Assembly (NCBI GenBank): GCA_030424865.1
Contig: JAUHVR010000009.1
Span: 123,082-187,081, forward strand
DNA length: 64,000 bases
Reading direction: 5' to 3'
Source of the DNA: Alphaproteobacteria bacterium
GTDB taxonomy: Bacteria > Pseudomonadota > Alphaproteobacteria > Rhodobacterales > Rhodobacteraceae
Under the pieces are notes generated by a model, which saw only the letters and a program-made list of their open reading frames with translations, was not told the DNA's origin and did no database searches. This document shows positions 45,320 through 55,058 of the stretch, one piece after another (position 1 is the first letter of the stretch; each line of letters starts with the position of its first letter). The translations under genes were made by a program, and so were the position numbers.

Positions 45320-45350
45320 ATGTCGCACTGACCATGCATACTGACGACAT
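45320..45350. promoter_or_regulatory. Inverted repeat between LysR and cytochrome c' genes
   Basis: ATGTCG-N19-CGACAT with a central ATGCAT, in the 93-bp divergent gap. It is a candidate LysR operator; the 19-bp spacing is wider than the usual T-N11-A box. Confidence 0.35.
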
Positions 45351-45376
45351 CCTTATATCACTTCGGGAGTTCCATA

Positions 45377-45820
45377 ATGAAACGCGCAATTGCAGCAGCC
45401 GTTATTCTGTCGACCCTGGGGGGCAGCTTTGCCCTGGCACAGGGTAAGGTCCCCTTCCCCGTCAAGGCCCGGCAAGGCCAGATGGCCACCATGGCGATGA
45501 GCCTTGGCGTGCTGGGTGGAATGGCACAGGGCAAAACCGAATATGACGCGGCAGCGGCCCAGGCTGCAGCCAACAACCTGGCCGGCATCGCCATGATCGA
45601 CCCCGCCATCATGTGGCAGGACGGCACAGCGGAAGGCACCGCCTCGCTTCCGGCAATCTGGGACGACGCAGACGGCTTTGCCGCCGAATGGGCCAAGTTT
45701 GTGGCTGGCGCCGAAAAAGCGGCTGCTGAAGCGGGCAACGGCAAAGACGCCCTTGGCCCGATCCTGGGCGCCTTGGGTGGAAGCTGCAAGAGCTGCCATA
45801 CCGCCTACCGCGCGAATTAA
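45377..45820 (+). CDS. cycP: Cytochrome c' (class II)
   Basis: 147 residues. A Sec signal peptide (ILSTLGGSFALAQ) is followed by a four-helix bundle with the heme-binding CKSCH near the C-terminus (CKSCHTAYRAN), which defines class II c-type cytochromes. Cytochromes c' bind NO and CO and protect against nitrosative stress. The TAA stop overlaps the start of the next gene by one base (TAATG), so the two cytochromes are coupled. Confidence 0.93.
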   Translation: MKRAIAAAVILSTLGGSFALAQGKVPFPVKARQGQMATMAMSLGVLGGMAQGKTEYDAAAAQAAANNLAGIAMIDPAIMWQDGTAEGTASLPAIWDDADGFAAEWAKFVAGAEKAAAEAGNGKDALGPILGALGGSCKSCHTAYRAN

Positions 45821-46728
45821 TGCGCCGCATCTTGATGCTTCTGGTCCTGGCGGCGGTGATCGGCGCCGGGATTGGACTTTGGCTGACACGTGCTTCGGGT
45901 CTGTCCGGTGATGCCTTTGCCGGGCTGACCGGAGACGCGACGCGCGGCAAAGCGGTCTTTACCGCGGCGGGTTGCGCTTCGTGCCACTATGCGCCCAAGG
46001 CCGAGGGTGAGGCCAAGCTGGTGCTGGCCGGCGGTCAGCGCTTTGCTTCGGACTTCGGGACCTTCATCGCTCCCAACATCTCGTCCGACGCCACCCATGG
46101 CATCGGCGGGTGGAGCTTGCAGGACTTTGGCAACGCCGTGATGCGAGGGGTTTCCCCCGAGGGCAAGCACTATTATCCGGCCTTCCCCTATGGCTCTTAC
46201 GCCAAGATGGAACGGCAGGATGTCGCCGACCTCTGGGCTTTTGTCCAGACGCTGCCCGCCAGTGACACGCCATCGCAGCCCCATGAGATCGGCTTTCCCT
46301 TCTCGATTCGCCGCAGCGTTGGCGGCTGGAAGCTGCTGTTCTTCAATGAAGACTGGATCATGGACGCCGCAACCCCGGAACTGGAGCGCGGGCGTTATCT
46401 GGTCGAGGCCTTGGCCCATTGCGGCGAATGCCACACGCCGCGAAACGCTTTGGGTGGGTTTGAAAGTGGCCAATGGCTGGCCGGTGCGCCCAACCCCTCG
46501 GGCCAGGGCACAATTCCCGCTCTGACACCCAACGCTTTGACCTGGGACGCGGCCGAGATCGCCTATTACCTCGAATCCGGGTTTACGCCCGAATTCGACA
46601 GTGCGGGCGGCCATATGGTGGCAGTCATCGAAAACTTCGCCAAACTTCCCGCCGAGGACCGCGCGGCGGTTGCGGCCTATGTCAAGGCCTTGCCGGAACC
46701 CGGCGTCGCCGAGGTTTCGGGCTATTAA
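45820..46728 (+). CDS. Diheme c-type cytochrome
   Basis: 302 residues. An uncleaved or cleavable N-terminal TM (MRRILMLLVLAAVIGAGIG) is followed by two class I heme sites, CASCH (about residue 52) and CGECH (about 206). Distal Met residues are present in both halves. The domain pattern matches the cytochrome subunits of alcohol/aldehyde dehydrogenase or sorbitol-type dehydrogenases, acting as an electron carrier; the redox partner is unknown. It is translationally coupled to the cytochrome c' gene. Confidence 0.9.
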   Translation: MRRILMLLVLAAVIGAGIGLWLTRASGLSGDAFAGLTGDATRGKAVFTAAGCASCHYAPKAEGEAKLVLAGGQRFASDFGTFIAPNISSDATHGIGGWSLQDFGNAVMRGVSPEGKHYYPAFPYGSYAKMERQDVADLWAFVQTLPASDTPSQPHEIGFPFSIRRSVGGWKLLFFNEDWIMDAATPELERGRYLVEALAHCGECHTPRNALGGFESGQWLAGAPNPSGQGTIPALTPNALTWDAAEIAYYLESGFTPEFDSAGGHMVAVIENFAKLPAEDRAAVAAYVKALPEPGVAEVSGY

Positions 46729-46734
46729 AGCAAA

Positions 46735-46760
46735 ACGCGCGGCCCTCTTGGGCCGCGCGT
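46735..46760. terminator. Bidirectional terminator between cytochrome and lipA
   Basis: ACGCGCGGCCC / GGGCCGCGCGT, an 11-bp perfect stem with a 4-nt loop. On the minus strand it is followed by TTTTG-CTTT, so it serves lipA best. Confidence 0.85.
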
Positions 46761-46806
46761 CAACACCTTGGATATCTCACTGAAATCAGAAGCTTAGGGT
46801 GAACTC

Positions 46807-47760
46807 TTAAGACTTCGCCAGCTTTGCCTCACGGGCATCACGCAGCCGCGCAAAGTCGTCGCCTGCGTGGTACGACGACCGTGTCAACGGCGTCGCCGAG
46901 ACCATCAGGAAGCCCTTGCCATAGGCCGCTTTTTCATACCCCTTGAATTCTTCAGGCGTCACAAAGCGATCCACGGCGTGGTGTTTGGGTGTCGGCTGCA
47001 GGTACTGACCGATGGTCAGGAAATCGATGTCCGCCGCGCGCATGTCTTCCATGACTTGCATAACCGCCTGACGATCCTCACCCAAGCCGACCATGATGCC
47101 TGACTTTGTAAAGATCGACGGATCCATTTCCTTGACCCGCTGCAGCAGACGCAGCGAGTGGAAATAGCGCGCACCCGGACGCACCTCGGGGTACAGGCCC
47201 GGCACCGTTTCAAGGTTGTGGTTGAACACGTCCGGCTTGGCGTCGACAACGATCTTCAGCACCTCAGGCGCGCAGCGCAGGAAGTCGGGCGTCAGGATCT
47301 CGATCGTAGTGCCGGGCGAACGGTGCCGCACGGCACGGATGGTCTGCGCAAAATGCTCGGCGCCACCGTCTTCGATGTCGTCGCGGTCGACCGAGGTGAT
47401 CACAACATGGTTCAACCCCAGCTTCTGCACCGCGTCCGCCACACGGCCGGGTTCAAAAGGATCGAGGTTTTCTAACGGCTTGCCGGTCGCGATGTTGCAA
47501 AAGGTGCAAGCGCGGGTGCAAACATCGCCCATGATCATCATGGTGGCGTGGCCCTGGCTCCAGCATTCGCCGGCGTTTGGGCAGCCTGCTTCTTCGCAGA
47601 CCGTGACCAGCTTATGTTCCCGCATGATCTTGCGCGTGGTGTTGTACCCTTCGCCGCCGGGGGCCTTCACCCTGATCCAATTTGGCTTCTTGGGCTGCGG
47701 GTTGTCCGGGCGGTGCGCCTTTTCCGGGTGCCGCTGTTCCGGTATTTTGAGGTCCCGCAT
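46807..47760 (-). CDS. lipA: Lipoyl synthase
   Basis: 317 residues. Radical SAM enzyme that inserts two sulfurs into octanoyl-lipoyl domains. Auxiliary cluster cysteines are in [12 protein letters not shown], the radical SAM motif is CTRACTFC, and the C-terminal RSSYHA holds the Ser ligand. It supplies lipoate for pyruvate dehydrogenase, 2-oxoglutarate dehydrogenase and glycine cleavage, the last fitting glycine released by sarcosine oxidase. Confidence 0.97.
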   Translation of the reverse strand: MRDLKIPEQRHPEKAHRPDNPQPKKPNWIRVKAPGGEGYNTTRKIMREHKLVTVCEEAGCPNAGECWSQGHATMMIMGDVCTRACTFCNIATGKPLENLDPFEPGRVADAVQKLGLNHVVITSVDRDDIEDGGAEHFAQTIRAVRHRSPGTTIEILTPDFLRCAPEVLKIVVDAKPDVFNHNLETVPGLYPEVRPGARYFHSLRLLQRVKEMDPSIFTKSGIMVGLGEDRQAVMQVMEDMRAADIDFLTIGQYLQPTPKHHAVDRFVTPEEFKGYEKAAYGKGFLMVSATPLTRSSYHAGDDFARLRDAREAKLAKS

Positions 47761-48056
47761 TGTAAATTCCCCCTGAAGTCTCCGATGGGTGCCAATAGCA
47801 TAATCAAGTGCAGGGGCTAGTACCAGTACCGCATAGCAGTCATGCAGCGGCGCATCCCCAGTTAATCAGTGCCCCCTGCACCCAAACCTTTGCGCGCGCA
47901 GAAAACATACAAGCCCGCCGCAAAGATAAGCACGTGTTTCCATATGATTATCCGGGGAAACTTCATCTCGCAGATGCAGCATTTTCGCGTTGCGACCGGC
48001 CTCTCCCGGCGGTAGCCAAAGGCATTCAAGAATCTTTCCAGATCTGGAGACCCCCA
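47761..48056. other. 296-bp divergent gap between lipA and peroxiredoxin
   Basis: No gene is supported. It must hold promoters for both flanking genes, but no clear -35/-10 pair or dyad operator could be fixed. A GGAGA ribosome site precedes the peroxiredoxin ATG. Confidence 0.5.
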
Positions 48057-48605
48057 ATGAAAACTGGCATCCGCCTGCCCGATGTGACGTTCAAAACCCG
48101 TGTCCGCGACGAATCCGTCGGCGGCCCGAACCCCTTTCGTTGGCAGGACATGACCACAGCCGACTACTTCGCTGGCAAGCGTGTGATCCTGTTCTCGCTG
48201 CCCGGTGCCTTCACGCCGACCTGCTCGACCTACCAACTGCCGGGGTTCGAGAAAAACGCCGACACCTTTGCCGAGTTCGGCATCGACGAGATCTATTGCC
48301 TGTCGGTCAACGACAGCTTCGTGATGAACAAATGGGCCGAAGCCCAGGGCCTGAACGCCGTGAAAGTGATCCCGGATGGCTCTGGCGAATTCACCCGCAA
48401 GATGGGCATGCTGGTGGCCAAGGACAATCTGGGCTTTGGCATGCGCAGCTGGCGCTATGCGGCCATCATCGACAATGGCGTGATCGAGGCCTGGTTCGAA
48501 GAACCCGGCATGAGCGACAATCACGGCGAAGACCCATATGGTGTTTCCAGTCCGGAAACAGTTTTGGCGCATCTGCAGGACGCAGCCAAAGATCAGGCCG
48601 CCTGA
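48057..48605 (+). CDS. Peroxiredoxin, Prx5 type
   Basis: 182 residues, thiol peroxidase. The peroxidatic Cys (about residue 56) is in GAFTPTCSTYQLPGF. SVNDSFVMNKWAEAQG and MRSWRYAAIIDNG complete the family pattern. The start at 48057 with GGAGA upstream gives the normal length; the longer frame adds 83 unrelated residues. It reduces H2O2 and organic peroxides with thioredoxin or glutaredoxin as donor. Confidence 0.94.
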   Translation: MKTGIRLPDVTFKTRVRDESVGGPNPFRWQDMTTADYFAGKRVILFSLPGAFTPTCSTYQLPGFEKNADTFAEFGIDEIYCLSVNDSFVMNKWAEAQGLNAVKVIPDGSGEFTRKMGMLVAKDNLGFGMRSWRYAAIIDNGVIEAWFEEPGMSDNHGEDPYGVSSPETVLAHLQDAAKDQAA

Positions 48606-48626
48606 TCCCGTCCCATGCAAAGTGAA

Positions 48627-48654
48627 AAGGCCGGGCAGTTCGCCCGGCCTTTTT
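48627..48654. terminator. Terminator between peroxiredoxin and DUF6456 gene
   Basis: AAGGCCGGGC / GCCCGGCCTT stem with a 5-nt loop, then TTT on the plus strand; the minus strand also has a T-rich tail, so it is bidirectional. Confidence 0.9.
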
Positions 48655-48660
48655 CCCGTG

Positions 48661-49704
48661 TCACCCGATCATCTGGCTGGCATCGCCCAAGCCCTCGTAG
48701 TGACGTCGCAATCGCTGCAAGGCGATGCGAAGCACGATCTTGCCCGAGCGCGAAGACCATCCCATCCGCTTTTCCGTCGCCTCGAGACCCTCGAGAAAAC
48801 AGCAGCAGCGCAGGGCGACGTCACCCAATCCGGGGCCCAAGTCAGCAAGCGCAGTTTCGAACCGGGCCCGCGCTGAACTTGGTCCCGACGCGCCAGATTT
48901 GCCGCCCGACGACACGCCCGCCGTCAGGAAGTGATCCCAGTTCTGCGCCAGCCCCGGTGTCATTTGCGACAACTCGAAATCCTCGCGCAGCCGTTCCCCC
49001 GAGCGCACCAGATCAGGCGCAAGAAAGGGCGTGCCGTCCTTGTTGCGACGGCGCGCCAAAGTGGCCAGCGGCGTTTCTGCGTTCAATGCGCCCCTGCGCG
49101 GTTTCTCGGTTTTTGACACCGGTGCCGCATGTTCGAAGTCAGGGCTGGCCTCGGCGAACCCCCTGGCGGCGTTTTCTGCTTCGGCAACAAGGCGTTGCAG
49201 GGCGGATCGACCTGCCGATGTGATCCGATATCGGCACAGCCGTCCCGGTGAATCGCAGTGGATCCATTCGTTCAACGCCAGCATCTGTGCCAATTCCGAC
49301 GACACCGTCGCCGTGCGCAGGCTGTCTCCGGCGCCGTCATCGCGGACCACCACGGCCTTGTCCATGCCCGCCGCTACAGCCAGAACCGCGCCCGGTTCAA
49401 TCAGCCGGCGCAAGACAGGCAGGGCCTGTGCGTCCCGCACCGCCGGGTGTTCACTGTCCTTTTCCACCTCGGACCGCGCGGCGCCTGCGCTCAGGCTGGC
49501 GAGTGCCGCGTCAACCAGAACGTCGTCACGCAATCCTTCCAACTTGCGGATTTGCCGCAGAACCGTCGATGCCTCGACACCCGCGCGCTGCGCCAGCCGC
49601 CGGATCGGCACGCCCTTTTCGGTGTGGTCCAGGTAATGCCGGACGTTTTGAGGAACCCATTTCGGAAGGGTTCCGTCGAAGTTTCCAATTGAGGTAACCG
49701 TCAT
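48661..49704 (-). CDS. DUF6456 / helix-turn-helix domain protein
   Basis: 347 residues, a Rhodobacterales protein of unknown function. The N-terminal part has a winged/HTH-like segment (PIRRLAQRAGVEASTVLRQIRKLEG). The middle has another winged region (RLCRYRITSAGRSALQRLV), and the C-terminal DUF6456 core ends with CCCFLEGLEATEKRMGWSSRSGKIVLRIALQRLRRHY. The start is at 49704 (MTVTSIGNF). A likely DNA-binding regulator. It is divergent from a DUF6477 gene. Confidence 0.85.
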   Translation of the reverse strand: MTVTSIGNFDGTLPKWVPQNVRHYLDHTEKGVPIRRLAQRAGVEASTVLRQIRKLEGLRDDVLVDAALASLSAGAARSEVEKDSEHPAVRDAQALPVLRRLIEPGAVLAVAAGMDKAVVVRDDGAGDSLRTATVSSELAQMLALNEWIHCDSPGRLCRYRITSAGRSALQRLVAEAENAARGFAEASPDFEHAAPVSKTEKPRRGALNAETPLATLARRRNKDGTPFLAPDLVRSGERLREDFELSQMTPGLAQNWDHFLTAGVSSGGKSGASGPSSARARFETALADLGPGLGDVALRCCCFLEGLEATEKRMGWSSRSGKIVLRIALQRLRRHYEGLGDASQMIG

Positions 49705-49925
49705 GTCTCTCCCCAGAAGCCAAAGTTGTTCAAAAGTTACCCACACAAAAGCCCACACAACCAAAGGCTGAAATTGTTACCGATACGTAAACAATACGTT
49801 TCCAATTTTCGGCTTAGTTTCTGATTCCTGAACAATCACTAAACGCACGCACGGGCTTCATGGACCTGCCGCAACACAGCCCAAGCGTGTGCATAGTTGT
49901 CCCACTGACCCAAGGACGACGAACC
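49705..49925. other. 221-bp divergent gap between DUF6456 and DUF6477 genes
   Basis: AT-rich for this genome. It holds direct repeats CCCACACAA (twice) and ATACGT (twice, 11 bp apart, near 49783-49799). No ORF is supported. Possible shared regulatory region, perhaps bound by the DUF6456 protein itself. Confidence 0.4.
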
Positions 49926-50216
49926 ATGCACATTGATCTAGGAAAACTGGAAACCCTCAACCGGCCACGTCTGCTGATCCGCGCGGCGCGATTGGGGCTC
50001 AAGGATTATTGCCGCAACCGACATCTGCCGGCGATGCTGGGATTCGGAGGCTGCCGGATTGGCGCCAGGACACTGAATGCCCTGATCGAGCTTGAGGCTG
50101 AAGCCAATGCCCTGCGCCTCGAGCAGCACGCGACCTATTCGGTCCGCCGTCACATCGAATTACTGGTGGCCCTGATGGCCGAGGCGCGCCTGTTGCGCAC
50201 CCCGGAAGTTCAGTGA
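49926..50216 (+). CDS. DUF6477 family protein
   Basis: 96 residues, small basic protein of Rhodobacterales. It has LNRPRLLIRAARLGLKDYCR and a helical C-terminus (LNALIELEAEANALRLEQHA). AAGGACG precedes the ATG at 49926. Consistently found beside DUF6456 genes, so a joint role is probable; function unknown. Confidence 0.85.
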   Translation: MHIDLGKLETLNRPRLLIRAARLGLKDYCRNRHLPAMLGFGGCRIGARTLNALIELEAEANALRLEQHATYSVRRHIELLVALMAEARLLRTPEVQ

Positions 50217-50226
50217 CCCTGACGCC

Positions 50227-51768
50227 TCAGATGAACGCGTCAGGCATGCTTTCTTTCTTCTGCGCCACATAGGCGTTCAGCGCCTCGTGAATGCCCGGAT
50301 CCAGCGCCGGTTGCTGATATGTGTTCAGCAGCCGGTTGACCCGCTCGGTCGCCAGCATCTGAGTGTCCCGCGCGCCTTCCTCTTCCCAGGTCTCAAACGG
50401 CTTGTAGTCCAGCAGTTCGGACCGCCAGAAGGCCGACTTGAAGTTGGCCTGCGTATGCGCGCAGCCCAGATAGTGACCGCCGGGGCCGACCTCGCGCAGG
50501 GCGTCCATCGCCTGCGCGTTTTCGTCTGCGGTGATACCCTCGGCCAGCTTGTGCAACACGCCCAGTTGATCGGCGTCCATCACGAACTTTTCGAACGAGG
50601 ACACCAGACCGCCTTCAAGCCAACCGCAGCTGTGCAGCATGAAGTTCACACCACCCAACAGCGCCGCATTGTGGGTGTGTGCTGTTTCAAACGCGGCCTG
50701 CGCGTCCGGCAGCTTGGATCCGCAAAGGCCACCGCCCGACCGGAACGGCAGGTTCATCCGCCGCGCCAGCTGGCCTGCGCCATAAAGGATCTGGCTGGCC
50801 TCTGGCGTGCCAAAGGTGGGCGCGCCCGAGTTCATGTCGATCGAGGTCACGAAGGCCCCAAAAATCACCGGGGCGCCGGGGCGGATCAGCTGGTTGTAGG
50901 CCACGCCTGCCAGAACCTCGGCCAAAACCTGCGTCAACGTGCCCGCGACCGAGACCGGCGCCATCGCGCCACCAACGATGAATGGCGAAACGATGCAGGC
51001 CTGATTGTTGGCCGCATAGACCTCCATCGCGCCCATCATCACATCGTCAAACGTCAGTGGCGAGTTGATGTTGATGAGCGAGGTCATCACGGTGTTGTCC
51101 TGCACAAACTCCTTGCCGAACAGGATCTCGCACATCTCGACGCTGTCCTGTGCGCGGCTGGGTTCGGTCACCGACCCCATGAAGGGTTTGTCCGATAGCG
51201 TCATATGCGCCATCAGCATGTCCAGGTGACGCTTGTTCACCGGAATGTCGGTCGGTTCGCACACCGTGCCGCCCGAGTGGTGCAGCCATTTGGACATGTA
51301 GCCCAGCTTCACGAACTTCTCGAAATCCTCCATGGTCGCGTAACGGCGGCCATTGGCGTCACGCACGAAGGGCGGGCCATAGACCGGCGCAAAGACCAGG
51401 GATTTGCCACCGATCTCGACATTTCGAGCGGCGTTGCGCGCGTGCTGGGTGAAGCGGGACGGCGCAGTGCTGCAAAGCTTGCGTGCCAGACCGCGCGGGA
51501 TGTGCACCCGCTCACCCTGAACATCCGCCCCAGCTTCGCGCCAGCGATCCAAGGCTCCGGGATTGTTCACGAAATTTACGCCGATCTCTTCCAGAACGAT
51601 CTCGGCGTTTTCTTCGATTACCTCGATCGCTTCGGGCGTCAGTATCTCGAAATTCGGGATGTTGCGCTCGATGAAGCGCGCCGTCTCGACACTGACTGCC
51701 GAGCGTTCTGCACGCCGAGCGGCACCCCCGCCCCCGCGTGTCCGTCTGCGCATCGTTGCTTCTGCCAT
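50227..51768 (-). CDS. Trimethylamine methyltransferase (MttB) family protein, non-pyrrolysine
   Basis: 513 residues, TIM-barrel corrinoid methyltransferase family. The segment where archaeal MttB carries pyrrolysine (before PDAQAGYE-like sequence) is here GGGLCGSKLPDAQAAFE, with an ordinary Lys AAG codon at residue about 352. Such members include glycine betaine and other quaternary amine methyltransferases (MtgB-like). They act with a corrinoid protein; none is encoded in the window. The N-terminus is Arg/Gly-rich (MRRRTRGGGGAARR). The exact substrate is not known. Confidence 0.92.
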   Translation of the reverse strand: MAEATMRRRTRGGGGAARRAERSAVSVETARFIERNIPNFEILTPEAIEVIEENAEIVLEEIGVNFVNNPGALDRWREAGADVQGERVHIPRGLARKLCSTAPSRFTQHARNAARNVEIGGKSLVFAPVYGPPFVRDANGRRYATMEDFEKFVKLGYMSKWLHHSGGTVCEPTDIPVNKRHLDMLMAHMTLSDKPFMGSVTEPSRAQDSVEMCEILFGKEFVQDNTVMTSLININSPLTFDDVMMGAMEVYAANNQACIVSPFIVGGAMAPVSVAGTLTQVLAEVLAGVAYNQLIRPGAPVIFGAFVTSIDMNSGAPTFGTPEASQILYGAGQLARRMNLPFRSGGGLCGSKLPDAQAAFETAHTHNAALLGGVNFMLHSCGWLEGGLVSSFEKFVMDADQLGVLHKLAEGITADENAQAMDALREVGPGGHYLGCAHTQANFKSAFWRSELLDYKPFETWEEEGARDTQMLATERVNRLLNTYQQPALDPGIHEALNAYVAQKKESMPDAFI

Positions 51769-51892
51769 GATCCACCCCTGTTGTTTGCGGCGTCGATTCC
51801 ATTCGATTGCCGGAATGTAGCTCTAGGACGCGACACGCCGCACCCAAAATCCGGCGCACGAGGGGCGAAAACGACATGGACGCCAAGAAACA

Positions 51893-52336
51893 TCAGGTTA
51901 TGAGCCGCTTTGTCATCAGAAGCTTGGCCCCGGACCGATCCGTTTCCGCAAACCCCAGTCCTTGATAAAAGGCAACGGTCGAGGTCATGCCGGCATGTGT
52001 CCCCAGCACCAGCGCAGCTGCCCCGCCCTGCTGCGCCAATTCCTGCGCTTTCAGGATCAGACGCTTGCCAAGGCCTTTCCCTTGCTGTGTGGGATCGACG
52101 CCAAGGTTAACAAGATGCATCGCGTCGTCCTTGATGTCAGAAACGACCAGCACCGCCACGATCCGCCCCGCATCGTCCAGGACCCACATCTGATGCCGCG
52201 CCAAATCCTCGGCCACACCGCCGGCGGCATCGGGCATGCCATCAAGCGCGGCAAAGGGCGCATAGGCCGCCCGCAAACAAGCCTCGACGCCCGGAATGTC
52301 GTTTTCTGTCGCCCTGCGAAATATGACAGCCGTCAT
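51893..52336 (-). CDS. GNAT-family N-acetyltransferase
   Basis: 147 residues. The acetyl-CoA-binding motif [16 protein letters not shown] and the C-terminal AFYQGLGF of GNAT enzymes are clear. The start at 52336 ([13 protein letters not shown]) is the usual family beginning. Divergent from guaA with a 50-bp gap. Substrate unknown. Confidence 0.88.
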   Translation of the reverse strand: MTAVIFRRATENDIPGVEACLRAAYAPFAALDGMPDAAGGVAEDLARHQMWVLDDAGRIVAVLVVSDIKDDAMHLVNLGVDPTQQGKGLGKRLILKAQELAQQGGAAALVLGTHAGMTSTVAFYQGLGFAETDRSGAKLLMTKRLIT

Positions 52337-52386
52337 TCGGTCCCTCCCCGCTTGCACCGCTTTGCGACACAGCCTATTGCACGCCC

Positions 52387-53952
52387 ATGGAAAACGCATC
52401 CCACGACCGCCTTCTGATCATCGACTTCGGCAGCCAGGTGACGCAGCTGATCGCCCGCCGCCTGCGCGAACTGAACGTCTATTGTGAGATCCACCCCTAT
52501 CAGAATGTCACCGACGACTTTCTGACCGGGTTCGCCCCCAAGGCCATCATCTTTTCCGGTGGCCCCGACAGCGTCATGCGCGAGGGCTCGCCCCGTCCGC
52601 CGAAAGCGGCCTACGACCTGGGAGTTCCGATCCTGGGCATCTGTTATGGCCAGCAGGTCATGATGCATGATCTGGGCGGCCGCGTTGAGGCAGGCGAGCA
52701 TGCAACGGCCGAGTTCGGCCGCGCCTATGTGGAACCTGCGGGCGAGGCTCTGTCGATCCTCGATGGCTGGTACGCCGAGGGCCGTGAGCAGGTCTGGATG
52801 AGCCACGGTGACCACGTGGCCGAGATCGCCCCGGGATTCGAGGTCTATGGCACCTCACCCGGCGCACCCTTTGCGATCACGGCGGATGCCTCGCGCAATT
52901 TCTTTGCCGTGCAGTTCCACCCCGAGGTGCACCACACCCCCAACGGCGCAAAGCTTTACGAAAACTTCGTAAAGCTCGCCGGTTTCACCGGTGACTGGAC
53001 CATGGCGGGTTACCGGGAACAGGCGGTTCAGGCGATCCGCGAACAGGTGGGCTCGGCACGGGTGATCTGCGCGCTGTCCGGCGGCGTCGACAGCTCGGTC
53101 GCAGCCGCCCTGATCCACGAGGCCATCGGCGACCAGCTGACCTGCGTCTTTGTTGACCACGGACTGTTGCGCCTGAACGAGGCCGACGAGGTGGTCGGCA
53201 TGTTCCGCGACCACATGAACCTGTCGGTGATCCACGCGCAGGAACAAGAGCTGTTCCTGGGCGAGCTGGATGGCGTTTCCGATCCGGAAACAAAGCGCAA
53301 GATCATCGGCAAACTGTTCATCGACGTCTTCCAGAAATACGCCGACCAGATCGAGGGCGCGGAATACCTTGCCCAAGGCACTCTGTACCCGGACGTGATC
53401 GAAAGCGTCTCGTTCAGCGGCGGGCCTTCGGTCACGATCAAGTCGCACCACAACGTGGGCGGCCTGCCTGAAAAGATGGGCCTGAAACTGGTCGAACCCC
53501 TGCGCGAGCTTTTCAAGGACGAAGTCCGCGCGCTTGGGCGTGAGCTGGGTCTGCCCGCAAGCTTTATCGGCCGCCACCCCTTCCCCGGCCCGGGTCTGGC
53601 AATCCGCTGCCCCGGCGAGATCACCCGCGAAAAGCTGGAAATCCTGCGCAAGGCAGACGCGGTCTATATCGACCAGATCCGCAAGCACGGGCTTTACGAC
53701 GAGATCTGGCAAGCTTTTGTCGCCATCCTGCCCGTGCGTACAGTGGGTGTGATGGGCGACGGGCGCACCTATGACTATGCCTGCGCGCTGCGGGCGGTGA
53801 CTTCCGTCGATGGCATGACGGCGGATTACTATCCTTTCAGCCACGAATTTCTGGGCGAAACCGCAACCCGGATCATCAACGAGGTCAAGGGTATCAACCG
53901 GGTGACCTATGACGTGACCTCGAAACCGCCCGGCACGATCGAGTGGGAATGA
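52387..53952 (+). CDS. guaA: GMP synthase (glutamine-hydrolysing)
   Basis: 521 residues. The glutamine amidotransferase domain has the catalytic Cys in GICYGQQVM and the His/Glu in HPEVHHT. The ATP pyrophosphatase domain has the P-loop SGGVDSSV. The C-terminal dimerisation domain ends in KPPGTIEWE, the conserved terminus. Converts XMP to GMP; complete. Confidence 0.98.
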   Translation: MENASHDRLLIIDFGSQVTQLIARRLRELNVYCEIHPYQNVTDDFLTGFAPKAIIFSGGPDSVMREGSPRPPKAAYDLGVPILGICYGQQVMMHDLGGRVEAGEHATAEFGRAYVEPAGEALSILDGWYAEGREQVWMSHGDHVAEIAPGFEVYGTSPGAPFAITADASRNFFAVQFHPEVHHTPNGAKLYENFVKLAGFTGDWTMAGYREQAVQAIREQVGSARVICALSGGVDSSVAAALIHEAIGDQLTCVFVDHGLLRLNEADEVVGMFRDHMNLSVIHAQEQELFLGELDGVSDPETKRKIIGKLFIDVFQKYADQIEGAEYLAQGTLYPDVIESVSFSGGPSVTIKSHHNVGGLPEKMGLKLVEPLRELFKDEVRALGRELGLPASFIGRHPFPGPGLAIRCPGEITREKLEILRKADAVYIDQIRKHGLYDEIWQAFVAILPVRTVGVMGDGRTYDYACALRAVTSVDGMTADYYPFSHEFLGETATRIINEVKGINRVTYDVTSKPPGTIEWE

Positions 53953-53976
53953 TCTGTTAAACAAACGGAGGCGCGA

Positions 53977-55020
53977 GTGACAAAACCGCAGCTGATTTTG
54001 CATATCGGGATCGCGAAAACCGGTAGCAGCTACATTCAGTCTTCGCTCGCGCTCAGTATGAATGCCCTTTTGGCGCACGGCATCTTGTATCCCCCCGGAC
54101 CGCGCACGGACCGCGCGCGCGCCGGGCAGATCACCTCGGGCAATCTGCCGATGCGCGGCGACTGGATCACGCCAATCGACAGCGCCTGGTCGGACGATCC
54201 GACCAGCGCCGTGCTTTTCTCAGCCGAGGGCTTGTCGCGCGAGCTGCTGGCGCAGTGGGCGCAGGTCAAGCCGCTTCTGTCCCGTTGGCGGGTCAAGATC
54301 ATCGCTTATTGCCGAAATCCGGTCAGTCACGTCTTGTCCAGCCGCGCGCAATTGAGCAAACGCGCGAACAAGGACGTGTCAGTGACGGACTATTTGCAGT
54401 CCGATCCCCGCCAGATTCAACTGGTGGATTTGCTGGACCGGCTCGAAGACATCGGCGCAGAGATCGTCCTGATGAACTACAGCCACCATGCGGATGCGCT
54501 TCTTAACAGCTTTGCCATGGCGTTGGGCGTCGATCAGGATGTGCTGGTCGCGCCTCCGGTCAAGCGTGTGAACCGAGGGCTGTCGACAGCGGAACAGGTT
54601 GTTCAGGACGCGTTCAATCGACACTACGGTCCCGGCACCAGCAGTTTTGTGTCCGACGTTTTATGCAATGAATTGCCCAATGTTGTCCCTGCAAAACCTT
54701 CGGTCAGCCGACCTGATTACGACAGAATCGTCGATGCGTTCGCGGAGCCAACGAAGCAACTGAACCTGCGTCTTCCCAAAGAAGAACAGCTTGTATTCGA
54801 GCCGTTTCAAGAGTTTGGCGATCCGCTGGATCCCGATGCCCCCATCGAATTGTCCCGCGCGCAGATTGACGTGCTGGTTCGCTCAATCTCGCGGGTGCTG
54901 AACGGAGAGCAGCTTTTCAGGGCGAAGGATGGCAAACCGTTGATCCTGCCTCAGCGCCACCGAGACGCTTTCTTCAAGTTACAGGACCAAAGACGAGCGG
55001 CGCGCGCAAAGAGACGCTAG
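53977..55020 (+). CDS. Sulfotransferase-like protein
   Basis: 347 residues with a GTG start, 24 bp after guaA. The N-terminal ILHIGIAKTGSSYIQSSL fits the PAPS-binding loop of sulfotransferases, and IIAYCRNPVSHVLSS fits the 3'-phosphate-binding segment. The remaining sequence is not family-typical, and a C-terminal basic tail (RRAARAKRR) is present. Sulfation of a cell-surface glycan is possible but not shown. Confidence 0.7.
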   Translation: MTKPQLILHIGIAKTGSSYIQSSLALSMNALLAHGILYPPGPRTDRARAGQITSGNLPMRGDWITPIDSAWSDDPTSAVLFSAEGLSRELLAQWAQVKPLLSRWRVKIIAYCRNPVSHVLSSRAQLSKRANKDVSVTDYLQSDPRQIQLVDLLDRLEDIGAEIVLMNYSHHADALLNSFAMALGVDQDVLVAPPVKRVNRGLSTAEQVVQDAFNRHYGPGTSSFVSDVLCNELPNVVPAKPSVSRPDYDRIVDAFAEPTKQLNLRLPKEEQLVFEPFQEFGDPLDPDAPIELSRAQIDVLVRSISRVLNGEQLFRAKDGKPLILPQRHRDAFFKLQDQRRAARAKRR

Positions 55021-55058
55021 CCCTTGCCTGACCGGCTCAATTGAGACTTTATGCGGGC

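Noticed and set aside
47808..48056. Extended N-terminus of the peroxiredoxin
   Set aside because: The 83 extra residues lack similarity and the ribosome site precedes the ATG at 48057.
49737..49745. DnaA-like box TTACCCACA
   Set aside because: One mismatch from consensus, single copy, no origin context.
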